Positions 37,262 to 48,882 of a DNA stretch of 64,000 nucleotides are shown piece after piece. Location: positions 1 through 64,000 of the forward strand of contig JAFGGC010000011.1 of assembly GCA_016930715.1 (NCBI GenBank), in the 5' to 3' direction. Position 1 is the first letter of the stretch, and every line of letters starts with the position of its first letter. Origin of the DNA: Endomicrobiales bacterium (lineage in GTDB: Bacteria > Elusimicrobiota > Endomicrobiia > Endomicrobiales > JAFGGC01). Both the position numbers and the translations under genes were made by a program. Below the pieces are notes generated by a model. It was not told where the DNA came from, searched no databases, and saw only the letters and a list, made by a program, of their open reading frames with translations.

Positions 37262-38305
37262 CTAAAACTCCGTTATCCTGTACTGCCTGGTTCCGAGCCC
37301 GAGTTTCTGGGCGTATTCCAGCTGAACGTTCCAGTCAATATGAGGGAATATTTTTTTCCAGAAATCCGAACCGTAGACTTCGTTGACCTTGTCGGCTCCG
37401 GCCTGGTCCAGCGCGACGGGGTCCGAGGCGGCCATTACGCCGATGTCCCTGACGAGCGGTGCCCCCTTAGTTGGATAGCAGTCGCAGTACTGCGTTATGT
37501 GGTTCAGGAAATTTATGCCGAAATGCTTTTTGCCTTTCAGGACTCCGTACGCGTATTCGACTATTTTTTCCTGGACGGAGCTCACGGCCTCGTCCCACAG
37601 TATGTCGAAAACTCCGAACTTGCAGCTCAAGGTGCATTCGCCGCAGCCGACGCACTTGGACTTGTCCATCTTTATCCTCCTGCCGGAAAGCTCGAGGGCG
37701 CCGGCCGGACACCATTTCACGCAGACCCCGCAGCCCGTGCACTTTTCGGGCGAGACCTTCGGAAGAACGGAATGGTGCATCGCGTATTTTCCGGCTCTCG
37801 TACCGCAGCCCATTCCGGCGTTCTTTATCAGGCCGCCGAAACCGGTAATTTCATGCCCCTTGAAATGGCTCATCAGGAGGATCGAATCGGAATAGTGCAC
37901 GGAGTTGGCGATCGAAACCTTCTTGAAGTGCTTCAGCCCGATTTGGACGTCGTGTCCCGCGTTTCCCCTCAAGCCGTCAGCTATGATGACGGGGCACCCG
38001 CAGGCCCGTATATTGAAACCGTGCTCTTCCGCGACGAGCGCGTGATGATAGGCGTCCGCCCTGTCGCCGACGTATATGGTGTTGGCGTCCGTCAGGAAAG
38101 GAAACGCGCCTTGCTCCTTTATCCGCTTTGCGAGCGGCGCGACAAAAGAAGGTTTTATGAAACCCTTGTTCCCCTTTTCGCCGAAATGTATTTTCAGGGC
38201 AACCAGTTCCTTCTTTGAAACGATTTTTTCAATGCCGACCCCGTCAAGCCATTCATCGTACTGCGATATTTTTTCCCACGGCAGATAGAATACTTCGCTT
38301 TTCAT
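37262..38305 (-). CDS. DUF362 protein with two 4Fe-4S motifs
   Basis: This 347-aa protein has the DUF362 N-terminal region (LVALKIHFGEKGNKGFIKP, FLTDANTIYVGDR) followed by two ferredoxin motifs (CTGCGVCVKWCPAGAL and CVGCGECTLSCKFGVF). The function is unknown; the family is thought to handle electrons. It lies 6 nt after a pseudouridine synthase gene and 27 nt before the Mut7-C gene. A second, divergent DUF362 protein lies at 50652-51800. Confidence 0.85.
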   Translation of the reverse strand: MKSEVFYLPWEKISQYDEWLDGVGIEKIVSKKELVALKIHFGEKGNKGFIKPSFVAPLAKRIKEQGAFPFLTDANTIYVGDRADAYHHALVAEEHGFNIRACGCPVIIADGLRGNAGHDVQIGLKHFKKVSIANSVHYSDSILLMSHFKGHEITGFGGLIKNAGMGCGTRAGKYAMHHSVLPKVSPEKCTGCGVCVKWCPAGALELSGRRIKMDKSKCVGCGECTLSCKFGVFDILWDEAVSSVQEKIVEYAYGVLKGKKHFGINFLNHITQYCDCYPTKGAPLVRDIGVMAASDPVALDQAGADKVNEVYGSDFWKKIFPHIDWNVQLEYAQKLGLGTRQYRITEF

Positions 38306-38311
38306 CGCGCG

Positions 38312-39019
38312 TCACTCCTTGTCGTATTTCCTTAACTGCTTGAGAAGCACGGCAAAATCCTTCGGCAGTGGCGATTTTATCCCTATGTCTTTTCCTCCCG
38401 GGCCCGATTGAATCGTCAGCTCGGACGCGTGGAGCGTGAGCCGCGAAATCAGGGGTTTTTCGGTCTCCGCGCCCTTGTAGCCGCGCTTGATAGAAGAAAG
38501 CAGTATGGCATCCCTTGAACGATATTCGGGATCGACCGCCAGGGGATGGCCTATCGACCTGAAATGCACGCGTATCTGGTGTCTCCTGCCCGTCAGCGGC
38601 CTTGCTTCAACAAGAGTGAAGTCCCTGAACTTTTCGATAACCGAGAATTCCGTGATCGACGGTTTCCCTGCAGCATCGGTATTCACTTTCCGCGCCTCTA
38701 CCAGTATCGGGGTATCTATTATTCCGGAATCGTCCGTCAACACGCCGCTCAAAAGGGCCAGGTACTTCTTTTTTACCCTGCCTTCCTGGAAGTCCATGCT
38801 CAATGCCCTGTGCGCGGCCTCGTTTTTGGCGAAAACAACGACCCCTGAAGTGTCCCTGTCTATCCTGTGAACGACCAAGAGCTTTCCGCCTGCCTCGGCA
38901 GAAACTATGCCGGCAAGAGTTTCGGACCGCGCCGTGTACTGGTCGGGTATCACCAGCATCCCAGGAGGCTTGTCGAAGGCTATGATATCGGTGTTTTCAA
39001 ATAGAACTGGGATTTTCAT
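38312..39019 (-). CDS. RluA/RluD-family pseudouridine synthase
   Basis: I start at the ATG giving MKIPVLFENTDIIAFDKPPGM (about 39019); the GTG start in the track covers a hairpin region. The ~235-aa protein has the catalytic motif VVHRIDRDTSGVVVFAKN (Asp is the nucleophile) and the later RPLTGRRHQIRVHF. It lacks an S4 domain. It isomerises uridine to pseudouridine in rRNA or tRNA; the exact target is not predictable. A hairpin (GTCCGCCA/TGGCGGAC, about 39051-39074) lies upstream. Confidence 0.9.
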   Translation of the reverse strand: MKIPVLFENTDIIAFDKPPGMLVIPDQYTARSETLAGIVSAEAGGKLLVVHRIDRDTSGVVVFAKNEAAHRALSMDFQEGRVKKKYLALLSGVLTDDSGIIDTPILVEARKVNTDAAGKPSITEFSVIEKFRDFTLVEARPLTGRRHQIRVHFRSIGHPLAVDPEYRSRDAILLSSIKRGYKGAETEKPLISRLTLHASELTIQSGPGGKDIGIKSPLPKDFAVLLKQLRKYDKE

Positions 39020-39173
39020 TATTCTCGTATTCACCCGCCTGCGATAAGCGTCCGCCACTGGACCAATGGCGGACATCTGCGTCGGGTAATCCTCAGCACC
39101 TTCTCTAATCTTTCGCTGATATGGCACAATGATATTTATATATCGAATACTATTTGTGCTCGATAATGACGGC

Positions 39174-40964
39174 TTAAAAGTACCAGCTTTTGAGCCACTT
39201 GAACTGTTCTATGTAAAAGGTACGCACCAGCATTCCCGATATCACGGGATAAAAGACTATGAAAAGGAACTCAACGATGCCCAAATAGAATATTGAAAGG
39301 TTCCTGAACCTGGGGTATGTTTCCGAAAACCATTTCATCACGTACACTATGGCGAATATGCAGAAGGGTATCGCCGGGTAAAAATAGTATATGAACGCCG
39401 GCCGGTTGTGGGCGAATATCCACGGTATGTAGGTGAACCCCAGGACCGTCAGCAGCGCCGCGATCTTTTCTTCGCGCCTCTTGAAAGCGAGGTACACGGC
39501 GAGCGGAACGGCGGCTATGGACACCCACCAGACCGCCGGGTTTCCCATTATGAATATCACGGACTGCCTTCCGGGATGCAGGTAGTCCTGGGCGCTCCTG
39601 TAGAGAAGGAGCGGTTTCGTCATAAGAGGCCACTGCCACCAAGTCGAACAGTAGCCGTGAAAGACAGAGAGGTTCGCGTGGTACTTCAGTATGTTCCACT
39701 GAGACTTGACGACGTTCATTATCGTGTGGCCGGCGTCCGGCATCGCGATGTACGGGGCGTAAGCGAGCAAATAAACCGCCGCAGGTATCAAAGTGAATGA
39801 ACTTATTAAAAATGCCGCGCGCCTTAAAAGAAGCGTTCCGGCGGTTTTCTTCTGTTTTTCGTCAGCCGGGTCAAGTTTCCCTACGTGTTCGATGTATCCG
39901 CTTATGTCCTTGACGAGTATGACCGCCGCGAATCCTGCCGCCGTCAGGACCGCGGACCACTTGATCGATACGGCGCAGCCGAAAAAGAAGGCGGCACAGA
40001 AAAGGAGCCAGGGATTTTTAGCGCGGCCGGCGTAGCTGAAATCCCCCTCAAAATAAAGATAGAGGAGATACGACATCAAGACCAGGAAAAAAACGAGATA
40101 CACGTCCAGAAGCCCGGTCCTTGAATGCGTGAAGTTCATAAAATCGAACATCATGAGGTAGGCCGCCGAGAACGCGTAAAAAGTGTTGGCGAATATCCGC
40201 TTGGCGAACACGTACATCAAAAGAATTATGGAAACGCCGAACAGAACACCCATTATCCTCCACCCGAAGGGTGTCATCCCGAATACAATGATACCCGGCG
40301 CTATCAGCAGTTTCCCGAGGGGAGGGTGCATCCAGTTTGTCGGCTCTTTTTTCCGCAGGTACTCGTAGGCGGTCCTCGGGTAGTAGACCTCGTCGAATAT
40401 GGTGCCGGACTGGAAGAAAGGGTAGTTCTTGTAGAGGGCGTATTCTTCGTCGAAAAGGTTCTTCAGGGGCCCTGATTTCTCTAGCGTGGCGGTTTTATCC
40501 TCTATGTAGAAATCCCTTATGGGCTTTTTAGTGCCGAAGTCGAAGAAAACTATTTCGTTTACGGCCGCGCCCGGAAGGTGGATGTTGACCTTGAGCCTAG
40601 AGAGTTTTTTGTGGGCCGATACCGCGTCCCACCTGCATATGCTGGGCGCTTTTATTTCCATCTGGTCTATCTTCTTGAAGTCTCCCTTCCCGGCCGGATA
40701 ATAGAAACTCACCTTGGCGTCGCCCTTTGAAACGCCCCAGTAAAGGTATATAGTGCTCAACTGCACCTGCCTGCCGAAATTCACGGTGAATGTCTCGTCG
40801 TAACGGTCCGTGATTATGCCCGTCTTGGGGACTATGGTTGTCCCGAGGTTGTAAAGGCAGATCAGCAGGTAGACGAAGGTCATAGCCGTGACGGTGAGCC
40901 AGTCCCTGTGCTCCATCAGGCCGGTTTTTGCGGGAATCAGCGGTTTGTCGGGAGTTCTTTTCAT
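39174..40964 (-). CDS. PMT-family protein O-mannosyltransferase-like, with inserted beta-rich domain
   Basis: This 596-aa integral membrane protein has TM1 at about residues 22-40, then a ~145-residue extracytoplasmic insert, then the PMT catalytic motif TIFDEVYYPRTAYEYL (Asp191, Glu192) with NWMHPPLGKLLIA, followed by about nine TM segments. In usual PMT enzymes the DE motif directly follows TM1. The insert (YDETFTVNFGRQVQLSTIYLYWGV, VSFYYPAG) resembles a discoidin/galactose-binding-like beta-sandwich. It probably glycosylates exported proteins from a polyprenyl-phosphate sugar. It starts 1 nt after ligA. Confidence 0.85.
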   Translation of the reverse strand: MKRTPDKPLIPAKTGLMEHRDWLTVTAMTFVYLLICLYNLGTTIVPKTGIITDRYDETFTVNFGRQVQLSTIYLYWGVSKGDAKVSFYYPAGKGDFKKIDQMEIKAPSICRWDAVSAHKKLSRLKVNIHLPGAAVNEIVFFDFGTKKPIRDFYIEDKTATLEKSGPLKNLFDEEYALYKNYPFFQSGTIFDEVYYPRTAYEYLRKKEPTNWMHPPLGKLLIAPGIIVFGMTPFGWRIMGVLFGVSIILLMYVFAKRIFANTFYAFSAAYLMMFDFMNFTHSRTGLLDVYLVFFLVLMSYLLYLYFEGDFSYAGRAKNPWLLFCAAFFFGCAVSIKWSAVLTAAGFAAVILVKDISGYIEHVGKLDPADEKQKKTAGTLLLRRAAFLISSFTLIPAAVYLLAYAPYIAMPDAGHTIMNVVKSQWNILKYHANLSVFHGYCSTWWQWPLMTKPLLLYRSAQDYLHPGRQSVIFIMGNPAVWWVSIAAVPLAVYLAFKRREEKIAALLTVLGFTYIPWIFAHNRPAFIYYFYPAIPFCIFAIVYVMKWFSETYPRFRNLSIFYLGIVEFLFIVFYPVISGMLVRTFYIEQFKWLKSWYF

Positions 40965-40965
40965 T

Positions 40966-43409
<2,444 letters not shown>

Positions 43410-43469
43410 AAATTACAATGATCCTTGAATGATAACCTGTATTGTATTCCAGTGTCTTAAATCTGATTA

Positions 43470-43498
43470 ATTTTACAAGACTTTTTGCCGATTGTCAA
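43470..43498 (-). promoter_or_regulatory. Near-consensus promoter for nusB-ligA-PMT
   Basis: TTGACA (43498-43493), a 17-nt spacer and TAAAAT (43475-43470) lie on the minus strand, about 60 nt before the nusB start. It lies in the only sizeable gap between the rib operon and nusB, so nusB need not depend on the riboswitch. Confidence 0.75.
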
Positions 43499-43523
43499 TA
43501 ACACCGGCGGCCTTCCTGGAGTT

Positions 43524-45035
43524 TCAGGCCATACCGTTCCTTATTTCAAGCGAATCCTTTATTGTTTTTAAAGTCTTTTCGGAAGTTCCCATCCCCATCT
43601 TTATGAGATAGGCGGCGATAGAGAGGTTGGCCCTGACCCTGAAAAACTCGATTCTTTCCGGCGCGGGACCGCCGCGGACTGCGCCAGCGGCCTCCGCGTA
43701 AGCGTCAAGAAATGTCTTTTCGCCGTATTGTCTGAGTATACCGCCGCTGTCGCGGAACTGGCTGGCAAACTGCGAAATGAAATATCCCACGTCGAATTCC
43801 GGCAGGAACGAAAGCGAACTGCTGAAATCTATTACTGAAGCGTAAACCGTCGCCGGGTCGTGGGCGAGCTCCTGGCCTATTATGATATTCTTAGGGTGGA
43901 AATCCCCGTGGACGAGAACGAAACCGGCGGCATCCGTTTTGAAAAGCTCCCGTTCGTAAGAACGCGTGAATTCTATCAGGCTTCTGAAATCACGCGCGAG
44001 TTCCGCTGGCAGGTGCTCGGCCGCGTTTGAATAAGACGAAAAACGTTTTTCTTCCCTCGCTTCCGTTTCCGCGGCGCTTCCGGGCCTTATCCTGAGGCCG
44101 TGTAGTTTGGCGAGCCACTGCGCCGCCATCTCGATGTACTTTATGCCAGCGGATCGGTTGACCCTCTGCAGAACCTCGAAAAGGCTCTTGCCCCTCTGGC
44201 CTTCTTCTATTATCAGGCGTTCGTCTTCATTGATGTCGATCACGGCCGGAACCCTGAATTGCCGCTTTGAGAATCCCTTTTTTTCCAGGGTCTCCATCGT
44301 CCGAACGGCCCTTACCGCCTTCTTCCATTTCCTTTCATTTGAGATATTCCTTACTATTATTCTCTGCCTTGTTTCATCCTCCCCTTTGGGTCCGAGCGTT
44401 ATTTCCGTTACAACGGAATTTCCGCCGGCCTTCGGCACTTCCTTGTAGAAAGGCCTGCAGCGGCCTTCGCGTATCTCAAGGGCTAGTTCTTCGACGGTTT
44501 TCACGTTGTGGTCGAAATGCGTCGGTATTACCCCAACCATTTTATCCGTGTGGGTGTCGCTGCCGGAAACCGCGGTGAATTTCATCTCGTGCCACAGCTT
44601 CAGGCCGGCATAGTTTTCCTTTGCCGTGTGGTTGAGCGAGAATATCTCGACCGCATCGAGCCCCCTTGAACTGAATTTCGCTTTGTCGGGCAGGCTGCCG
44701 TTCCTGAAGGGGTGCGCCCATACCGTCGCGCAGTCCGGGTACATTGCCTTTATACGCGAAACGCTTGTCCCTTTTTTTACGGGTTTGCCCGCGCCTATTA
44801 CTACGACGTGGCCGAGATCGGTCTCGATCTCCTGCGCAGCGAAAATAAGGAAATGCCTTTCGGCCCCGGCTTCGAGCCTTAAGGCCTCGATCTCTTCTTC
44901 CGTCCAGAGATAGTGATGCTCGCTCAAGACCAGCCCCTGGAGCCCTTTGCTGACGCATTGCGTCACGAGGGTGACAGGGTCTATCTTGCTGCACGCGGAG
45001 TGTTTGGTCGTATGGGCGTGAAGCTCGATGAGCAT
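43524..45035 (-). CDS. PHP phosphoesterase domain fused to APH-type kinase domain
   Basis: This 503-aa protein joins two domains. The N-terminal ~210 residues are a PHP domain (ELHAHTTKHSACS, LSEHHYLW, AHPFRNG, GSDTHTDK), with metal ligands kept. The C-terminal ~290 residues are an aminoglycoside/choline-kinase-like fold with the catalytic loop VLVHGDFHPKNIII and the metal motif VIDFSSS. The N-lobe is weakly conserved. It directly abuts ribH (no gap) at the end of the riboflavin operon. The substrate is unknown; combining phosphate removal and addition in one protein is unusual. An antibiotic-resistance role is not supported. Confidence 0.85.
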   Translation of the reverse strand: MLIELHAHTTKHSACSKIDPVTLVTQCVSKGLQGLVLSEHHYLWTEEEIEALRLEAGAERHFLIFAAQEIETDLGHVVVIGAGKPVKKGTSVSRIKAMYPDCATVWAHPFRNGSLPDKAKFSSRGLDAVEIFSLNHTAKENYAGLKLWHEMKFTAVSGSDTHTDKMVGVIPTHFDHNVKTVEELALEIREGRCRPFYKEVPKAGGNSVVTEITLGPKGEDETRQRIIVRNISNERKWKKAVRAVRTMETLEKKGFSKRQFRVPAVIDINEDERLIIEEGQRGKSLFEVLQRVNRSAGIKYIEMAAQWLAKLHGLRIRPGSAAETEAREEKRFSSYSNAAEHLPAELARDFRSLIEFTRSYERELFKTDAAGFVLVHGDFHPKNIIIGQELAHDPATVYASVIDFSSSLSFLPEFDVGYFISQFASQFRDSGGILRQYGEKTFLDAYAEAAGAVRGGPAPERIEFFRVRANLSIAAYLIKMGMGTSEKTLKTIKDSLEIRNGMA

Positions 45036-45503
45036 TTATTTTACTTTTGAGTATAGATTGACCATCTCGATTGCCGTCATAGCCGCGTCGGCGCCCTTGT
45101 TGCCGGCCTTCGTGCCCGCCCGTTCCACCGCCTGCTCTATGGAATCGGTCGTGAGAACGCCGAATACCACCGGCACGCTCGATTCAAAACCCGCCATCGC
45201 CACGCCCTTCGAAACTTCCGCCGCTACGTAGTCAAAATGAGGAGTGTCGCCTTTTATGACGCATCCCAGGCAGACCACCGCGTCGTATTTCTTGTTCCGG
45301 GCCAGCCTTTTTGCCATTACGGGTATCTCGAACGCTCCCGGTACCCAGACCGCCTCGATGTCCGCCTCGTTTGCCCCGTGGCGGACAAGGGCGTCCACGG
45401 CGCCGTCCACGAGTTTTGAGGTGATGAACTCGTTAAACCTTGAGACCACCAGGGCGAACTTGGCGCCCTGGGCGTTAAGCTTCCCTTCGATTACTTTCAC
45501 CAT
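45036..45503 (-). CDS. ribH: 6,7-dimethyl-8-ribityllumazine synthase
   Basis: This 155-aa protein has the RibH pattern: [61 protein letters not shown]. It condenses the pyrimidine and butanone-phosphate precursors. AAGGAGG precedes the ATG. A 95-nt spacer to ribBA contains an inverted repeat (GAATTGG/CCAATTC, 45548-45576). Confidence 0.97.
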   Translation of the reverse strand: MVKVIEGKLNAQGAKFALVVSRFNEFITSKLVDGAVDALVRHGANEADIEAVWVPGAFEIPVMAKRLARNKKYDAVVCLGCVIKGDTPHFDYVAAEVSKGVAMAGFESSVPVVFGVLTTDSIEQAVERAGTKAGNKGADAAMTAIEMVNLYSKVK

Positions 45504-45598
45504 TTTTTCCTCCTTTTTTATTCAAATTTGCGAATTAGACAATCAACGAATTGGTTTCCTGCAAATTCTCCAATTCGCCAGCCAGCAAATCCGCGATT

Positions 45599-46807
45599 TT
45601 AGATGTTCAAAAGATGCCCCATTTTTTCCTTTTTAGTCTTGAGGTAGTTCCTGTTGGACAGGCCCGGGTGTATCTCTATCGGGACCCTTCCGGTTATCTT
45701 GAGCCCGTAACCCTCAAGGCCTATCAGCTTCTTCGGGTTGTTCGTTATGAGCTTTATTGAAGAAAGGCCCAGGTCCGAAAGTATCTGCGCCCCAATGCCG
45801 TAATCACGCAGGTCCGGGGCAAAACCCAGGGCTATGTTGGCTTCCACCGTGTCAAGGCCGTTTTCCTGGAGGTTGTAGGCGTGGAGCTTGTTCGCAAGTC
45901 CTATTCCCCTTCCCTCCTGGTGCATGTACAGGACGACGCCGAGGCCCCGCTTTGATATCATCCTCATCGCCTCCTCCAGCTGTTCCCCGCAGTCGCATCT
46001 CAACGAGTGGAATATGTCGCCGGTCACGCAGGATGAGTGCACCCTCACAAGGACGTTTTTTTTGCCGGCGACGTCACCCTTGACGAGCGCCAGGTGGTGT
46101 TCGAGAGTCACCTTGTCTTCATAGAGAGAAAGCTGGAAATCGCCGTAGCGCGTCGGGAGCTCCACCGTGACCGCGCGCTTTATGAGTTTTTCGGTGGACC
46201 TGCGGTACTTGATGAGGTCCGCTATGGTTATCATCTTTATGGAATGCCTGCGGGCGAACCTCTTTAGCTCCGGCAGGCGAGACATCGTGCCGTCTTCGTG
46301 CATAATCTCGCATATCACTCCCGCGGGGTATAGTCCGGCGAGCCTTGCCAGGTCAACGGCCGCTTCCGTGTGCCCGCTCCTCACCAGAACCCCGCCTTCC
46401 CTGTACCTTAGGGGGAACACGTGGCCTGGTTTTAAAAGATCCGCGGGTTTCGTCCTTTTATCAATCAGGGCTTTTACCGTTTTCGACCGGTCGTGGGCCG
46501 ATATGCCCGTGGTAGTTCCGTGCCTGAAGTCCACGGAAACCGTGAAAGCGGCTTCCTTCGCTTCGTGGGGGTTTGAGACCATCTGCTCTATGCCGAGCTC
46601 GTCGAGCCGCTCGCCCGTCATCGGGAGGCAAATGAGCCCCCTGCCGTACTTTGCCATGAAATTGACCGCTTCCGGGGTCACTTTCTGGGCCGCGCATACG
46701 AGGTCGCCCTCGTTCTCCCTTGACGGGTCGTCAACCACTATTATTACCCTGCCCTTTCTTATGTCTTCAACAGCTTCGGGAATGCTCGAGAACTTGAATT
46801 TCTTCAT
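45599..46807 (-). CDS. ribBA: Bifunctional DHBP synthase / GTP cyclohydrolase II
   Basis: This 402-aa protein has two domains. Residues 1-200 are DHBP synthase (VDDPSRENEGDLVCAAQ, GHVFPLRYREGGVLVRSGHTEA). Residues 205-402 are GTP cyclohydrolase II with the zinc site (CVTGDIFHSLRCDCGEQ) and EGRGIGLANK. Both active sites look intact. It supplies both precursor branches of riboflavin synthesis. Confidence 0.97.
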   Translation of the reverse strand: MKKFKFSSIPEAVEDIRKGRVIIVVDDPSRENEGDLVCAAQKVTPEAVNFMAKYGRGLICLPMTGERLDELGIEQMVSNPHEAKEAAFTVSVDFRHGTTTGISAHDRSKTVKALIDKRTKPADLLKPGHVFPLRYREGGVLVRSGHTEAAVDLARLAGLYPAGVICEIMHEDGTMSRLPELKRFARRHSIKMITIADLIKYRRSTEKLIKRAVTVELPTRYGDFQLSLYEDKVTLEHHLALVKGDVAGKKNVLVRVHSSCVTGDIFHSLRCDCGEQLEEAMRMISKRGLGVVLYMHQEGRGIGLANKLHAYNLQENGLDTVEANIALGFAPDLRDYGIGAQILSDLGLSSIKLITNNPKKLIGLEGYGLKITGRVPIEIHPGLSNRNYLKTKKEKMGHLLNI

Positions 46808-46819
46808 AAGGATGTCCTT

Positions 46820-47455
46820 TTATTCGATGAAACCAGAGTCAAACAGCAACTTTTTCAGGTTTCCGTCATTTACGGATGATTTTTTAGCCTTATCGGCGTA
46901 TTTGGCGGCCATGTCCGCCTCTAGGTTGACGTACGAACCGGTTTTCTTGTGTTTCAGGTTGGTGCTGTCGAAAGTATGCGGTATCACGCTGGCCTCGAAA
47001 GAAGCGCCGTCCAGTTTCGACACGGTCAGACTTATTCCGTCCACGGCTATTGAGCCCTTCAAAACCACGTACCCGGCTATGGTTTCGGGCAGGCTGAACC
47101 TGAAAGCGTGGAAACCGCCGTTCTTCTTGGCCGAAAGGACCTTGGCAACGCAGTCGACGTGGCCGCTCACCATGTGACCCCCCATCCTGTCGCCGAGCTT
47201 CAGCGCCCTCTCCAGGTTCACGCGCCCACCTTTTTTCAAGCCAGAAAGGGTGGTACGGCTTGAGGTTTCGGGGCTGAAATCGAATTCAATTAGGCTTCCG
47301 CCTGTCTCCCGCGTGATGCCGGTCACGGTGAGGCATACGCCGTCCACAGCTATGCTCTCCCCCGGCCCAATGTCTTCAAAATGGGTCCTTATTCCAAGTG
47401 TTACTGTTCCACGCGATACAATTGTCCCGCAATCCTCTATGAGGCCCGTGAACAT
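46820..47455 (-). CDS. ribE: Riboflavin synthase, alpha chain
   Basis: This 211-aa protein has the duplicated lumazine-binding fold: MFTGLIEDCGTIV and VDGVCLTVTG in the first half, GHVDCVAKV and VDGISLTVSKLDG in the second. It dismutates two lumazine molecules to riboflavin. The ATG at 47455 lies 1 nt from the end of ribD. Confidence 0.97.
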   Translation of the reverse strand: MFTGLIEDCGTIVSRGTVTLGIRTHFEDIGPGESIAVDGVCLTVTGITRETGGSLIEFDFSPETSSRTTLSGLKKGGRVNLERALKLGDRMGGHMVSGHVDCVAKVLSAKKNGGFHAFRFSLPETIAGYVVLKGSIAVDGISLTVSKLDGASFEASVIPHTFDSTNLKHKKTGSYVNLEADMAAKYADKAKKSSVNDGNLKKLLFDSGFIE

Positions 47456-47456
47456 A

Positions 47457-48542
47457 TTATCCCCTTACCCTTCCCTTTATCAAAATGTCCGGCCCGATCT
47501 TCCTGACCGAGATATCGAACACACTGAAGGCCTTTGAAATCCTTGATATTCCGGGACCCTCTACAGGCGTTTTGGCTTCCCTTCCGCCGACTATCTTGGG
47601 CGCTACAAAGAACATCACCTCATCAACGGTCCCGGAGGCGATTGCTTCATACGATGTCATACCGCCGCCTTCTATTAATATCCTATCAAGGCCTATTTTG
47701 TTAAGTTTATTGATAATATACTTGAACGATATTTTCGCTGTTCCCGGCACTTCAACGGCATAGACCTTTCTCTTCTTCAAGGTCTCAAGTTTTGCTTTAA
47801 GTCTGCTCTTTCTATGGATTATAACCGTGGGGGCCTTTTCATTTAGTATTTTAGAACTCAAAGGTATCCTCAACCCGGGGTCTATGACAACCCTGACCGG
47901 GTTCCTGCCCCTGCCGTGAGCTGTAAGCTCGGGGTCGTCCGCCAGAACGGTGTTGATCCCTACTAGCACGGCGTCAACCTGCCCCCTCAAATCATGGCCC
48001 AACGACCTTGCTTCTTCTGACGTTATCCACTTCGAGTCCCCCGTATATGTAGCTATCTTGCCGTCAAGCGTCATCGCAGATTTCAATATGACCCGTGTTG
48101 GCTTCAATCTGCCTTGATGGTAGTAATCACGGTTTAGTGATATTGATTCTTTTTTCAATATGTTTTTTGTTATTTCAATACCTTTTTTGGCAAGAAATCC
48201 CCCTCCGCCATTCATTGAACGTTTCTTTCTGTCGTTTGATGCGTAAACCACTCGTTTTATACCTGCTTTGACTATGGCGTGCGTGCAGGGCGGTGTCTTT
48301 CCCCGGTGGTTACAGGGTTCAAGCGTCACATACAGGACAGCGCCTTTCGAGGCCGGGCCGGCCGCCTTGATGGCGTTGATTTCGGCGTGGGGCCCTCCGA
48401 AATACCCGTGGTACCCCCTTCCGACTATCCTTCCGTTTCTGACAACGACCGCCCCTACCCTGGGGTTCGGGAATACCTTGCTGCCACCTCTTTTGGCAAG
48501 GTTAATGGCAATCCTCATGAATTTTAAGTCTTTTTTATGCAT
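47457..48542 (-). CDS. ribD: Bifunctional pyrimidine deaminase / reductase
   Basis: This 361-aa protein has an N-terminal zinc deaminase (HAEINAIKAAG, EPCNHRGKTPPCTHAIVKAGI) and a C-terminal reductase (RVILKSAMTLDGKIATYTGDSKWIT, ILIEGGGMTSYEAI). It carries out the second and third steps of the pathway. It is the first gene after the FMN riboswitch. A small hairpin (ACCCGC/GCGGGT) just upstream encloses a GAGG that might act in ribosome binding. Confidence 0.97.
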   Translation of the reverse strand: MHKKDLKFMRIAINLAKRGGSKVFPNPRVGAVVVRNGRIVGRGYHGYFGGPHAEINAIKAAGPASKGAVLYVTLEPCNHRGKTPPCTHAIVKAGIKRVVYASNDRKKRSMNGGGGFLAKKGIEITKNILKKESISLNRDYYHQGRLKPTRVILKSAMTLDGKIATYTGDSKWITSEEARSLGHDLRGQVDAVLVGINTVLADDPELTAHGRGRNPVRVVIDPGLRIPLSSKILNEKAPTVIIHRKSRLKAKLETLKKRKVYAVEVPGTAKISFKYIINKLNKIGLDRILIEGGGMTSYEAIASGTVDEVMFFVAPKIVGGREAKTPVEGPGISRISKAFSVFDISVRKIGPDILIKGRVRG

Positions 48543-48590
48543 ATTTTTTGTACCCGCCTCATCTGCGGGTTATTCTGCCTCAGGCAGTAT

Positions 48591-48625
48591 AAAAAAAACC
48601 CTGGAGAATATGATATTCTCCGGGG
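48591..48625 (-). terminator. Riboswitch expression-platform terminator
   Basis: On the minus strand a strong stem (CCCCGGAGAATAT/ATATTCTCCAGGG) is followed by eight T residues, directly after the FMN aptamer and before ribD. FMN binding should favour this terminator. Confidence 0.88.
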
Positions 48626-48639
48626 TCAAAATGCCGTGC

Positions 48640-48838
48640 TTCCGTATTCTTCTACCATCCGGACTTCCCTCGGCCTCTTGAAGGCCTATGGGTTACCGTC
48701 GGCACCCGAGTTTCACGGGTTCAGTCCCGCCTCTGGCGGGAGTCGCAGGCTTTCCTTAGATTCGGTGGTTCGATTCACTCACCACCGCACTTGAGGGTTC
48801 ACTGCCGATAGGGATTTTCACCCTTCCCCGAAGAATAT
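48640..48838 (-). ncRNA. FMN riboswitch (RFN element)
   Basis: On the minus strand the conserved elements appear in order: TTCGGGGAAGGGTGAAAATCCC, ATCGGCAGTGA, the variable stem with GGTGGT/ACCACC, AAAGCCTGCGACTCCCGCC, CGGGTGCCGACGGT and AAGTCCGGATGGTAGAAG. It represses the rib operon when FMN is plentiful. The 48543-48882 gap holds this element, its terminator, a small hairpin and the promoter. Confidence 0.95.
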
Positions 48839-48843
48839 AAGCT

Positions 48844-48872
48844 ATTTAAACAAAAAAGAGCGTTTTTGTCAA
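48844..48872 (-). promoter_or_regulatory. Promoter for the riboflavin operon
   Basis: TTGACA (48872-48867), a 17-nt spacer and TTAAAT (48849-48844) lie on the minus strand, placing transcription start right at the beginning of the FMN aptamer. Confidence 0.7.
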
Positions 48873-48882
48873 CAGAAGGGGT

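Noticed and set aside
37340-38218. 292-aa plus-strand ORF
   Set aside because: It lies wholly opposite a well-supported ferredoxin-domain gene and lacks a plausible ribosome site or motifs.
43524-45035. Aminoglycoside resistance gene
   Set aside because: The APH-like fold also covers many metabolite kinases, and the PHP fusion and riboflavin context do not suggest drug resistance.
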